A stretch of DNA of 64,000 nucleotides from Beduinella massiliensis. GTDB lineage: Bacteria; Bacillota; Clostridia; Christensenellales; Aristaeellaceae. The translations under genes and the position numbers were made by a program. Within the stretch, counting starts at the first letter, position 1, and the number at the start of each line of letters is the position of its first letter. Below, one piece after another: positions 34,901 through 41,410 of the stretch. The stretch is taken from positions 1,581,605 through 1,645,604 of the forward strand of contig NZ_LT963430.1 of NCBI RefSeq assembly GCF_900199405.1, given 5' to 3'. A model generated the notes under the pieces. The model searched no databases, was not told the DNA's origin, and saw only the letters and a list, made by a program, of their open reading frames with translations.

Positions 34901-36835
34901 AAGGGAGAATTCTCCTTTGAAGACCTCATGCCGGGCGTCTACTCCCTGCGCCTGACGCTGCCGGACGGATACGTCCTTACGCGTGCCGGGGACAGTGCGG
35001 TCGCCGCGGAAGGCGAGCGCGCGGTGCAAACCGTGAGCTTTGACCTTGCGATGGGCGAGCGGCGGACGGACGTGCGCTTCGGCGCGCTGAGGCCCGCAGC
35101 GGTCGAGGGAACCGCCTGGATAGACGCGGACGACGACGGAAGGCCGGCGGGCGTCGAGAGCGCCATGCCGGGCGTCGAGGTTTCCCTGTGGAGCGAAGAA
35201 AGCGGCGCATGCGTCGCGCAAAGCCGAACGGACGAATCGGGTGTGTGGCGGTTTGACGACGTCATGCCGGGCGATTACAGCCTGCGCGCGGCGCTGCCGG
35301 AGGGTTACGCCTTCGCCCGCAGAGCCGAGAACGGACGAAATACGAGCGCGATCCTGACGACGGACGCGCTGGAGGGACAAAGCGAAGTCTTTACGCTCAA
35401 GAGCGGACGCACCGCGCAGATGCAGATCGGCGCGGTCGGCGTCGGTTCGATTGGCGGGGCCGTCTGGCTGGATAGCCAGTATGACGGGCGCCTGAACCGC
35501 GAAGAGGCGGGCATCGCGGACGCACAGGCAGAGCTGCTGGACGAGACGGGCGCGCTCGTGATGCAGACCCGAACGGACGAGCATGGGCGCTATGTCTTTG
35601 AACGGGTGCGCATGGGAAATTACAGTGTGCGCATCCGCCTGCCGGGCGGCGAGATTTTCACGAAGACGCAGGAAGACGGCGACAGTCTCGTCCCACAGCA
35701 GGATACGGACGTGGGAGAGACGGCGATGATGAAGCTGGAAATGGGCGCTTCCATGACCGGCGTGAACGCGGGCGCGATCGAGCCCGGATCGATCGAGGGC
35801 ATGGCCTTCATCGACAGAAACGAGGATGGGCAGCTTTCAGAGGGAGAGGAAGCGCTCGGCGGCGTGCTCGTCGAGCTGATGCAGGGCAGCACGGTCGTCG
35901 CCTCGCAGACGACGGACGAACTGGGCGCGTTTGCGTTTAAAACGCTGCGTCCTGGCAGCTACCGGCTGCGCATCGCGCTTCCGGCGGGCTATCTGTTCGG
36001 TCGTGAGGTATCGCTGAACCTCGCGCACGAGGACGACGCGCAGGGCGAGAGCCCGGAGATGCTGCTGGACATGGGCTGCTCGATCGACGGACTGAACTAT
36101 CCGGCGCTGCCCGGCGCGTCCATCAGCGGTTGCGCCTGGGAAGATCTGGATGTGGGCGGCGTGCGCGACGCGGCCGAGCCCGTGCTTGCCGGAACGAAGG
36201 TAGAATTGATGCTTCAGACGGACGGCGGCTGGCAGATGCTGAAAGCCGTGACGGTCGGCGACGACGGCACGTATGCCTTTGAACGCCTGCGTCCCGGCAC
36301 CTACGCGGTGCGCTTCACGCTGCCGGGCAATTACCTGTTTACGGAGAACGCGACCTACGCGCCGGAACAGAATTCGGACGTGTTCGTCGTGCCCGGCCAG
36401 ACCGGAACGACGCCGGAAATGACGCTCGCCATGGGCGACGCGCAGCAGCACGTCGACGTGGGCGGCATACTGCCCGGACGGCTGGGCGACACGGTCTGGC
36501 TGGACGAAAACGGAAACGGCTTGCAGGATCACGGGGAACCCTTCGTAGAGGGTGTAACGCTGGAGCTGTACGCGGTCTCGGCGGACGGCGGGATGACGCT
36601 GACGCAGACGGCGGTGAGCGATGCCTACGGCCGCTACCGAATGAAGGATCTCAGGCCTGGACGATACGTGCTGCGCGCCATCCTGCCCGAGGGCAGGACG
36701 TTTACCCAGCGCGTTCAGGGTCTGCCGGAAATCGACAGCGACATCGCCGACGTTCGGGACGGATACGGGGAGACGGAGGTATTCGTGCTGAAATCCGGGC
36801 AGACGCTGCTCAGCGTGGATGTGGGCCTCCAATAA
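28958..36835 (+). CDS. Giant secreted protein, tandem Cna_B-like and SdrD_B-like domains
   Basis: About 2625 residues. GTG at 28958 follows TATGGAGG with ideal spacing and yields a signal peptide (NIRRLMASFLAATLLASPLPTAA); earlier in-frame codons give no export signal. The first half is a series of prealbumin-like Cna_B/SpaA domains, with the marker FYIHQESAPSGYR near mature residue 105 (YxLxExxAPxGY type, which can hold isopeptide bonds). The second half is twelve SdrD_B-like domains. The C-terminus ends in the last repeat (GQTLLSVDVGLQ) with no LPxTG, membrane helix or charged tail, so wall attachment by sortase is not expected. The likely role is adhesin or structural stalk. It is monocistronic with its own promoter and terminator. 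Confidence 0.9.
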   Translation: MNIRRLMASFLAATLLASPLPTAAVEEVSLGTYAYVPARTAEASQAVLLSVRGLALTQESDEPVTIDALAGASFGVYVQDAQGQMRPWANPLYPQEPMRVLSGEEAVSFALPAGQQFYIHQESAPSGYRPMDEEYLPVEAGAALEIVNAMPGEICVQVTDTAGTALAGAKIRLTAPDGAVLEKETDGKGLLTFEGLTDGLYAVEEAEAPQGAVALAQTVQMASAADASRARVSFVHPQKGRLSLRAVTREALEDGTVQEVPLTGLALTLTGPEGTVQVETDDEGRAVCALSAGVYRVTVEDELAGYVLEERTFEAAVADEQETRVELTALALGGRAVIELEADGGAGASVTLVGQEQTYGPYDVEAGRNVTEPVPAGAYSIAVSEAEEGWLPADEVSVNGEHMPLSQAKVTIFDASAAEILLRLLPVYTQTFTLVGTQVQPDGQETRTQLPGIQLSVLDAEGTPVVDAATGAPMTLTTDERARLTLTLPQGDYILYPDDGQEAIAVYATGGLAVSLPTEADTLSLPAARTRIVVRALSEQDARLGGAVYALYDAAGNRTELAVDENGRAVSEPLAQGDYVLSCVKAPGGYAACEDVRVSVQPGPAVQAQMVHRELGGLSVQVLRTELDAAGEEVSAPVPGVSLSLYALKADGDAGKTEDFLPYPTEAPVTYKADAQGAISLRLPAGTYRLALRDGTLISCAEASGCGLTFTVVDGERSEQELKIGVGNGGVEAALEGTWTAEQIAQTAYVLILDADGDGIPDEDAPEIELPASGAGLYRARDVAPGAYVLRQTLAPEGYGRADERAVTVPAGRILRLDLRMEENARLTVSKTGITFNSALQMFSVPLGAAYAVYTRTAQGDYLPYPDADAQAVIYANATAAQIEAGARAALSLPARAEGSSYYLREVEGSSSEGYLADDGYHEVVVYPGQAQTATITSTADRGFFRVDLADIATDAPLTGGEFELYALAGSGSGVQPGQQPVLSFSCAQGTYTSAMALPVGAYLLVQKAAPDGYMLDSRVSDTRIPLEITSYVATGDSVASVRVKNAAAIGETLGGELKAQLQSSDGRAHFVLQNVAQGDNPVPVEGIGALIYGTETLDIEAVRILQPTSADGRALGARLVYQLSDGGWQWTDVRTADLSQGDATVSLADVAGSVTAVRVVYIDLKTGAEEVPAGFTAPEIEVEAALVCAQDAQIQMNAQRTGIYTYADARGENVREGSLEAQVYSDMVTGCATGDSAVRAQSASKEAAGTVAGVLFDDADGDGWMRPQGQHGLQGVQITLLSEDGQALLETRTDAQGAYRFDGVAPGTYRVQVLLPEGWRFTQEKGGLGGGAKLDEQGRSDAFALDARQAFACVNAGALLGAAVRGVAFADENADGARDASEAALAGVRVSLTGETGLELAHTTTDESGAFYLDDLFPGRYSLRFDAPDGYAAVSGADVTASGDASLARTGEMTLEAGEVSREFTAGFLRVGEISGRVFIDENADGLRDASDRGLVNASVKLIRDVDGQSVEAAAARTDEAGAYRFERVRAGKYRVLFELPDGYVFSQYAPDAEEGSDVYGAVTSSGTTQPFLLTAGEKHEHLDAGATLPASMTVVCWQDTQYDGIMSSAESGLSGVRLSLSRLESGALTQTLALETDENGRAVFEAVSPGTYVLTYTLPDAWRTTKNVQREGAVVSGVPMSALPTGETEPFTLAMGQQDAAVYIGAMISSSIRGAVFADADDNGLWDAGEPALAGVGVELLDADGLSVAAAFSDAEGAYAFEGLAPGRYRVRFTADGCAFSGTSRTQARGCAPRTEEDSSTTDLLNVTMGGSLAEINAGVVALSTVSGRIFEDGDGDGAQGAFERMLPDVQVELLYADTNRVARETVTVSDGAFVFGGVRPGSYRLRLTLPDGYVYAATGGLESVEMEKGMTGEIQVRYGEDVEGLTWGALIMGGVTGLVWDDEDFDGVLTEGEGAVRGAVVELLNEAGSAVQTVTTLRKGEFSFEDLMPGVYSLRLTLPDGYVLTRAGDSAVAAEGERAVQTVSFDLAMGERRTDVRFGALRPAAVEGTAWIDADDDGRPAGVESAMPGVEVSLWSEESGACVAQSRTDESGVWRFDDVMPGDYSLRAALPEGYAFARRAENGRNTSAILTTDALEGQSEVFTLKSGRTAQMQIGAVGVGSIGGAVWLDSQYDGRLNREEAGIADAQAELLDETGALVMQTRTDEHGRYVFERVRMGNYSVRIRLPGGEIFTKTQEDGDSLVPQQDTDVGETAMMKLEMGASMTGVNAGAIEPGSIEGMAFIDRNEDGQLSEGEEALGGVLVELMQGSTVVASQTTDELGAFAFKTLRPGSYRLRIALPAGYLFGREVSLNLAHEDDAQGESPEMLLDMGCSIDGLNYPALPGASISGCAWEDLDVGGVRDAAEPVLAGTKVELMLQTDGGWQMLKAVTVGDDGTYAFERLRPGTYAVRFTLPGNYLFTENATYAPEQNSDVFVVPGQTGTTPEMTLAMGDAQQHVDVGGILPGRLGDTVWLDENGNGLQDHGEPFVEGVTLELYAVSADGGMTLTQTAVSDAYGRYRMKDLRPGRYVLRAILPEGRTFTQRVQGLPEIDSDIADVRDGYGETEVFVLKSGQTLLSVDVGLQ
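32698..36832 (+). repeat. Twelve tandem SdrD_B-like domains within the giant gene
   Basis: Twelve copies of roughly 105-125 codons. Each begins with a pattern like GxVxxDxxxDGxxxxxExxLxGVxVxL, has a central TDxxGxYxFxxLxPGxYxLR, and ends GYxF. Copies begin near TVAGVLFDDADGDG, VRGVAFADENADG, ISGRVFIDENADG, MTVVCWQDTQYDG, IRGAVFADADDNG, VSGRIFEDGDGDG, VTGLVWDDEDFDG, VEGTAWIDADDDG, IGGAVWLDSQYDG, IEGMAFIDRNEDG, ISGCAWEDLDVGG and LGDTVWLDENGNG. The acidic DxDxDG loops suggest calcium binding in most copies. The copies are diverged, not recent duplicates. Confidence 0.88.
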
Positions 36836-36850
36836 AGGCGTTTAAAGGGA

Positions 36851-36887
36851 ACGGCGCGGATGCTGCAAAAGCTTCCGCGCCGTTTTT
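36851..36887 (+). terminator. Terminator after the giant gene
   Basis: Stem ACGGCGCGGA (36851-36860) with TCCGCGCCGT (36874-36883), followed by TTTTT. Confidence 0.9.
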
Positions 36888-36927
36888 GCTTTATCAAGTT
36901 GAATTTTAACATAATACGAACAAGTGT

Positions 36928-36956
36928 TTGCAATAATGCAAAAGACATGATATAAT
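36928..36956 (+). promoter_or_regulatory. Sigma-A promoter of the radical SAM pair
   Basis: TTGCAA (36928-36933), 17-bp spacer, TATAAT (36951-36956), 35 bp before the GTG start. Confidence 0.8.
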
Positions 36957-36990
36957 ACCTGTATCAGAGGATGGAAGGAAGATACGGGAC

Positions 36991-38262
36991 GTGGATATTT
37001 GGGAAAAGCTGCGCATCTTATCGGACGCCGCCAAGTACGACGCCGCCTGCACCTCCAGCGGTGTCTCTCGCAAGGGAAGCGGCGGGCTCGGCAACGCGGT
37101 CAGCTACGGCATCTGCCACAGCTTTGCAGCCGACGGGCGGTGCATATCGCTGCTCAAGGTGCTGATGAGCAACGCCTGTATCGGCGACTGCAAGTATTGC
37201 CAATCCCGCAGCTCAAACGACTGCGAGCGTGCGACGTTTACGCCGGACGAACTGGCGGATTTGACGATCTCCTTTTACCGGCGAAATTACATCGAGGGGC
37301 TGTTTCTCTCCTCGGGCATCGTAAAGTCGCCCGACCATACGACCGAGATGATGATCCGCGCGCTTTCCAAGCTGCGCAACGTCTATGGGTTCCGCGGCTA
37401 CATTCACGCCAAGGCGATTCCCGGCGCATCGCCCCTGCTGGTGGAACGGCTGGGGCTGTTGGTGGATCGCATGAGCGTCAACATCGAGCTGCCGAGTTCC
37501 GGGTCGCTGAAGGCCCTCGCGCCGCACAAGACGAAGCAGTCCATCCTTTCGCCTATGGCCCAGATTCGCGACCGGGCGGTGCAGAGCCGTCAGGAGCTCG
37601 CGCTCTATCGCTCGGCCCCGCGCTTCGCGCCCGCTGGGCAAAGCACGCAGATGATCGTGGGGGCCTCGCCGGAGACGGACATGCAGATTCTTCACCTCAC
37701 CCAGGCGCTGTACAAAAGGTACAGCCTGCGGCGGGTCTTCTATTCAGCCTATATCCCAGTGGGAGACAAGCGGCTGCTGCCGGTCAAGGCTCCGCCGCTT
37801 CTGCGCGAGCATAGGCTTTATCAGGCGGACTGGCTGCTGCGTTATTACGGGTTTACGGCGGATGAAATCCTGGAACAGAATGCGCAGATGCTCGACCCGC
37901 GGCTCGACCCCAAGTGCGCCTGGGCGCTGCGCCACCGGGATCACTTTCCGGTGGACGTGAACCGCGCGCCCATCGAGATGCTGCTGCGCGTGCCAGGCGT
38001 CGGCGTCACCTCGGCGCAGCGCATCGTCGCCGCGCGCAGGGAAGCGTCGCTGACGTTTGACGGGCTCAAAAAGCTGGGCGTCGTCACAAAGCGGGCGCAG
38101 TTTTTTGTCGCCTGCAAAGGGGGCGTGCAGCCCGGCCTGCGCGCCGGGGAGGACGCGGTTTACCGTCAGCTTGCGCGGGAGAGCCGCGTACCCGGCCTCA
38201 TGGGCGGGGAGCAACTCTCTCTCTTCGACGGCAGGCCGCAGCTTTTACTGGGAGGGGATTGA
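36991..38262 (+). CDS. Putative DNA modification/repair radical SAM protein
   Basis: 423 residues of the radical SAM family known as a partner of uracil-DNA-glycosylase-like proteins (TIGR03916 type, recalled, not searched). The cluster motif is CIGDCKYC (CX3CX2C, about residues 62-69). A preceding YGICHSF segment and a C-terminal helix-hairpin-helix (DVNRAPIEMLLRVPGVGVTSAQRIVAARR) suggest DNA contact. Start at GTG 36991 after GGAAGGAAG. The next gene begins one base after its stop and is the usual companion. The chemistry is unknown. Confidence 0.9.
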   Translation: MDIWEKLRILSDAAKYDAACTSSGVSRKGSGGLGNAVSYGICHSFAADGRCISLLKVLMSNACIGDCKYCQSRSSNDCERATFTPDELADLTISFYRRNYIEGLFLSSGIVKSPDHTTEMMIRALSKLRNVYGFRGYIHAKAIPGASPLLVERLGLLVDRMSVNIELPSSGSLKALAPHKTKQSILSPMAQIRDRAVQSRQELALYRSAPRFAPAGQSTQMIVGASPETDMQILHLTQALYKRYSLRRVFYSAYIPVGDKRLLPVKAPPLLREHRLYQADWLLRYYGFTADEILEQNAQMLDPRLDPKCAWALRHRDHFPVDVNRAPIEMLLRVPGVGVTSAQRIVAARREASLTFDGLKKLGVVTKRAQFFVACKGGVQPGLRAGEDAVYRQLARESRVPGLMGGEQLSLFDGRPQLLLGGD

Positions 38263-38263
38263 C

Positions 38264-39016
38264 GTGGAATACGTATACGACGGCACCCTGGACGGACTGC
38301 TTTGCTGCATCTTCCGCGCGTTTGAACGGCGGGAGACGCCCGAGGAGGTGCATCCGCGCATGCCAAGCCAGCTGTCGCTGCTGGGCGCGCCCGTCTGCGT
38401 CGAAACGGAGGAAGCGCGCGCCCGGCGCGTGGAGGCGGGCATCGCGCGCACGGGCGGCATGCAGGCGCTCTCGGCGGTGCGCGACGCGGTCTATTCCGCA
38501 AACCCGCACGCGGGGCGCGACGCGGTTCGCTACGCACGGCTCGTCTTCCGTTACGGCCCGGCGGTGCACGATCTGCTGACCGACGATACGCTGCTTTGCG
38601 TCCGGGACACGTCCCAAAAGCTCTGGCGCGAGGTAGGGCAGCTCCGCGAGTTTCTCCGGTTCCGCGAGCTCGAAAACGGCGTATACATCGCAGAAATGAC
38701 GCCGGAAAACGACGTGACGGAGCTGCTGATGCCTCATTTTGCAGACCGGTTTGGGGACATGTCCTTCATCCTGCACGACCGGGGGCGAAAGAAGGCGGGC
38801 GTGTTCGACACGCGCGGCTGGGTAATCGCCTCCTCCGAGCAGATGCGCCTGCCTGAAATCAGCGCACGGGAGGCGCGGTATCAGTCGATGTGGAAGCTTT
38901 TTTATGAGACGATCGCGATCAAAGCACGCGAGAACCCGCGTCAGCGCCGCCAGTTCATGCCCAAGAAGTATTGGCGCGACCTGCCGGAGATGCAGGGCCC
39001 GGCGGTCTTTCGCTGA
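38264..39016 (+). CDS. DUF4130-type DNA metabolism protein, radical SAM partner
   Basis: 250 residues. It begins YVYDGTLDGLLCCIFRAFERRETPEE, the hallmark of the TIGR03915/DUF4130 family that is almost always encoded next to the preceding radical SAM protein. The C-terminal MWKLFYETIAIKARENPRQRRQFMPKKYWRDLPEM is also conserved. In some genomes a UDG-like domain is fused at the C-terminus; here it is absent. Start at GTG 38264 after GGGAGGGG. The function is inferred only from pairing. Confidence 0.85.
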   Translation: MEYVYDGTLDGLLCCIFRAFERRETPEEVHPRMPSQLSLLGAPVCVETEEARARRVEAGIARTGGMQALSAVRDAVYSANPHAGRDAVRYARLVFRYGPAVHDLLTDDTLLCVRDTSQKLWREVGQLREFLRFRELENGVYIAEMTPENDVTELLMPHFADRFGDMSFILHDRGRKKAGVFDTRGWVIASSEQMRLPEISAREARYQSMWKLFYETIAIKARENPRQRRQFMPKKYWRDLPEMQGPAVFR

Positions 39017-39026
39017 CCCTGGATGC

Positions 39027-40205
39027 TTACGCCCTTTTCCGCAATCGGCTTTCCACGAAGTCCGCGGCGGCGTTAGCGCCGCCCGCGCGCTTAAAGCTGT
39101 CCGCGATGCGGCGGGCGCTTTGCGTGTAGGCGGCGTCGCCCAGGAGCGTATCGACCGCCCGGCGGATCGCCTCGGGGCGGTTTTCCTTTAAGAAGAGGCC
39201 CGCGCCCAGATCGGCCGTCCGGTTGGCTACGCCGCTCTGTTCGGCGGTCTGCGGGAAGAGCACCAGCGGTACGCCGAAATAAAGGCTTTCGCTGACGCTG
39301 TTCATCCCGCAGTGCGAGAGGAAGGCGTCGGCGCTCTGCAACACCGCCGTCTGCTCGACATGCCCATATACGGATACGCTTTCGGGCAGAGGGCCCAGCG
39401 CGGCGATGTCGGTTCCATCGCCTACGGACAGGAGGGCGCGGTACGTACCGTCCGAAAAAGCTTCCACGCAGTTTTGATAGAAGTCGGGCATGCGGTTGTT
39501 GACGGTGCCCATGGAGATGTAAATCGTCTTTCTCGAATCCCTCTTAAACGGCTGCGGTACATGGAGGGAGGGGCCGACGAAGGCGTAGTGCTCGGAAAAC
39601 GTATCCGAACGGGGCTGAAAAGCCTTTGAGGTGTAGACGAGGGTATCCGTCTCGTCGTCATTTTGGATGAGGGAAAGCAGGTTTTTGACCGGGTACCCGT
39701 GCGATTGAAGCAGCTTCAAATCGCGACGGACGCTAGGCATCGCCGCGATCATGGAAAAAACCTGCGAAAGGCTCGGCTTCATGATTCGGGCAGAATAGCG
39801 GTTGAAGGCGAAGGTGGTGGTGGACGAGATGAAGGGAATGCCCAGCTTGAGCGCTGCAAACTTTCCCCACGCGGCCATGGAATCCGCGATTACGCAGTCC
39901 GGACGCCACTTTTTCAGCGTCTCGCAGACCATTCCATCCAGCGCCAGGGTCGTCTGAACGAGCAGCTTGATGGAAAAGCCCATGTCCTTTCCGACGCGCG
40001 CGGCATCCTCAGGACGCAGGTTCATCTCTACGTCATACGGGTCGCAGGCGATGAACGTTGCGCCGGCGGCCTCGATTTTTTCTCGAAACGCCTGATAGGA
40101 GAAGTATAGGACGTCGTGCCCGCGGCGGGTGAGCTCGCGGACGACCTCTAGGGTTGGGTTCGTATGCCCGTGCGCGGGAATACAGAAAAAAGCGATTTTG
40201 GACAT
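39027..40205 (-). CDS. MGT-family glycosyltransferase (GT1)
   Basis: 392-residue GT-B enzyme that transfers a sugar from a nucleotide donor to a small lipophilic acceptor (macrolide glycosyltransferase group). The N-terminal acceptor half has PAHGHTNPTLEVVRELTRRGHDV. The C-terminal donor motif is FLSHCGMNSVSESLYFGVPLV followed by FPQTAEQ. Cytoplasmic, no signal. It lies 39 bp after the AbrB-type gene in the same operon. It could modify a host or microbial metabolite or a membrane lipid; undecided. Confidence 0.92.
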   Translation of the reverse strand: MSKIAFFCIPAHGHTNPTLEVVRELTRRGHDVLYFSYQAFREKIEAAGATFIACDPYDVEMNLRPEDAARVGKDMGFSIKLLVQTTLALDGMVCETLKKWRPDCVIADSMAAWGKFAALKLGIPFISSTTTFAFNRYSARIMKPSLSQVFSMIAAMPSVRRDLKLLQSHGYPVKNLLSLIQNDDETDTLVYTSKAFQPRSDTFSEHYAFVGPSLHVPQPFKRDSRKTIYISMGTVNNRMPDFYQNCVEAFSDGTYRALLSVGDGTDIAALGPLPESVSVYGHVEQTAVLQSADAFLSHCGMNSVSESLYFGVPLVLFPQTAEQSGVANRTADLGAGLFLKENRPEAIRRAVDTLLGDAAYTQSARRIADSFKRAGGANAAADFVESRLRKRA

Positions 40206-40244
40206 GATGCACCTCCTGAAGGGCTGTCGGTTTAGGCAGGGCAG

Positions 40245-40535
40245 TCAATCGGTTTCGCCCGCCTGTTTGATCGCCTCCGCGAAGGCTACGGAATCCTCTT
40301 CCTGCTGATCCGGGTAGAGTTCCTTCGCCTTTCCGGCAAAGATGGCGTCCGCGATGCTGGAAAATATCGCGTACCGTTCCAACGCGATACCTTTTTCCGC
40401 GTCCGCGAGCAATATCAGGGTGTCGCCCGGGGCGATCTGAAAAAGATCCCGAACCTCCTTGGGGATGACGATTTGCCCTTTGGGGCCGACCTTGACCGAG
40501 CTCATGAACTTGCCGTCCTTCACAGTGGCTTTCAT
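40245..40535 (-). CDS. AbrB/MazE-type DNA-binding protein
   Basis: 96 residues with an N-terminal SpoVT-AbrB swapped-hairpin domain: SSVKVGPKGQIVIPKEVRDLFQIAPGDTLILLAD (about residues 12-45). The remaining Glu/Asp-rich helix would mediate partner or oligomer contacts. No toxin gene follows, so this is a transcription regulator rather than an antitoxin. It heads an operon with the glycosyltransferase and probably represses its own promoter. Confidence 0.88.
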   Translation of the reverse strand: MKATVKDGKFMSSVKVGPKGQIVIPKEVRDLFQIAPGDTLILLADAEKGIALERYAIFSSIADAIFAGKAKELYPDQQEEDSVAFAEAIKQAGETD

Positions 40536-40552
40536 GCCGTCGCCTCCTTGAA

Positions 40553-40600
40553 AGTATAATTTGTATTACTAGTTATACTATTCTGCGCTGGATTTGTCAA
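40553..40600 (-). promoter_or_regulatory. Promoter and candidate operator of abrB-MGT operon
   Basis: On the minus strand TTGACA (40600-40595), 17-bp spacer, TATAAC (40577-40572). An inverted repeat AGTATAA (40553-40559) and TTATACT (40573-40579) overlaps the -10 and start region, a plausible autoregulatory site for the AbrB-type protein. Confidence 0.75.
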
Positions 40601-40706
40601 GTGAAACCCGACGCGTCCGCTCTGCGGTTTGACCCAGGGAAGATCGTGCTTGCGGGAAGACGCGGGGTATGATACCATAGGATAAAAGCGCGGAAGGAGA
40701 CCTCCC

Positions 40707-41261
40707 ATGTCGCAGATCACCAAGAGAGCGCTGGCCGAAGCGCTCAAACGTCAGCTTGAGCAGCGCCCGCTCGAAAAGATCACCGTCAAGGATCTGACCG
40801 ACGAGTGCGGCCTTAACCGCCAGACGTTCTACTATCACTTTCAGGATATTTACGACCTGCTCGGCTTCACGTTTAAGGAAGAGGCGGAGCGCACTTTGGG
40901 GGAGAACCGCACCTATGAAAGCTGGCAGGAGGGCTTCCTCAACGCCCTGTGCTACGTGCAGAACCACCGGCGCATGGTGGAAAACGCCTATCACTCCATC
41001 GGCCGCGAGCATCTGGAAGCCTATCTGTACAGCGTCGTGTTCGAGCTGCTGATGGGCGTGCTGGACGGACAGGCGCGGGGGATGCGGGTATCGCAGGACG
41101 ACCGGCGCTTCATCGTCGATTTCTACATGTATGCTTTCGTAGGCGTAGTGCTGGAATGGATTCGCAGCGGGCAGAAGGAGGAGCCGCGCGCGCTGACGGA
41201 GCGGCTTGCGCGGCTGATCGAGGGGGACTTTAAGCGCGCGCTGGAAAAGTTCAGCGCCTGA
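40707..41261 (+). CDS. TetR-family regulator (DhaS/TetR_C_8 type)
   Basis: 184 residues. N-terminal helix-turn-helix: ITVKDLTDECGLNRQTFYYHFQDIYDLL (about residues 26-53). The C-terminal part, with QNHRRMVENAYHSIGREHLEAYL and a late FMYAFVGVVLEWIRSG, fits the TetR_C_8 group. It likely controls itself or the following oleate-hydratase-like gene. A palindrome GGTAT-G-ATACC (40666-40676) overlaps a TATGAT in its own promoter region. Confidence 0.9.
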   Translation: MSQITKRALAEALKRQLEQRPLEKITVKDLTDECGLNRQTFYYHFQDIYDLLGFTFKEEAERTLGENRTYESWQEGFLNALCYVQNHRRMVENAYHSIGREHLEAYLYSVVFELLMGVLDGQARGMRVSQDDRRFIVDFYMYAFVGVVLEWIRSGQKEEPRALTERLARLIEGDFKRALEKFSA

Positions 41262-41304
41262 ATGCGACAAGCAGGGGTCTTTGTCTAAAGTTCATACAGA
41301 TCGC

Positions 41305-41333
41305 GAGCGGTGCCTGAATTTTCGGCACCGCTC
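41305..41333 (+). terminator. Terminator after the TetR gene
   Basis: 10-bp stem GAGCGGTGCC with GGCACCGCTC around a 9-nt loop, then CTTCTTTG; modest T-richness. Confidence 0.7.
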
Positions 41334-41410
41334 CTTCTTTGTCTATGGATGGCCGTTTTTGCTGCCGGTACAATGCAGGATAGATATCATTGTGCTGGAG
41401 ATGAGATGCG

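Noticed and set aside
32698-36832. Tandem repeats considered as CRISPR or recent duplications
   Set aside because: Repeats are ~350 bp, diverged in DNA and coding for SdrD_B-like domains; there are no short identical repeats with spacers.
36700-36835. Sortase anchor at the end of the giant protein
   Set aside because: No LPxTG-like motif, hydrophobic helix or basic tail; the gene stops directly after a repeat and a terminator follows.
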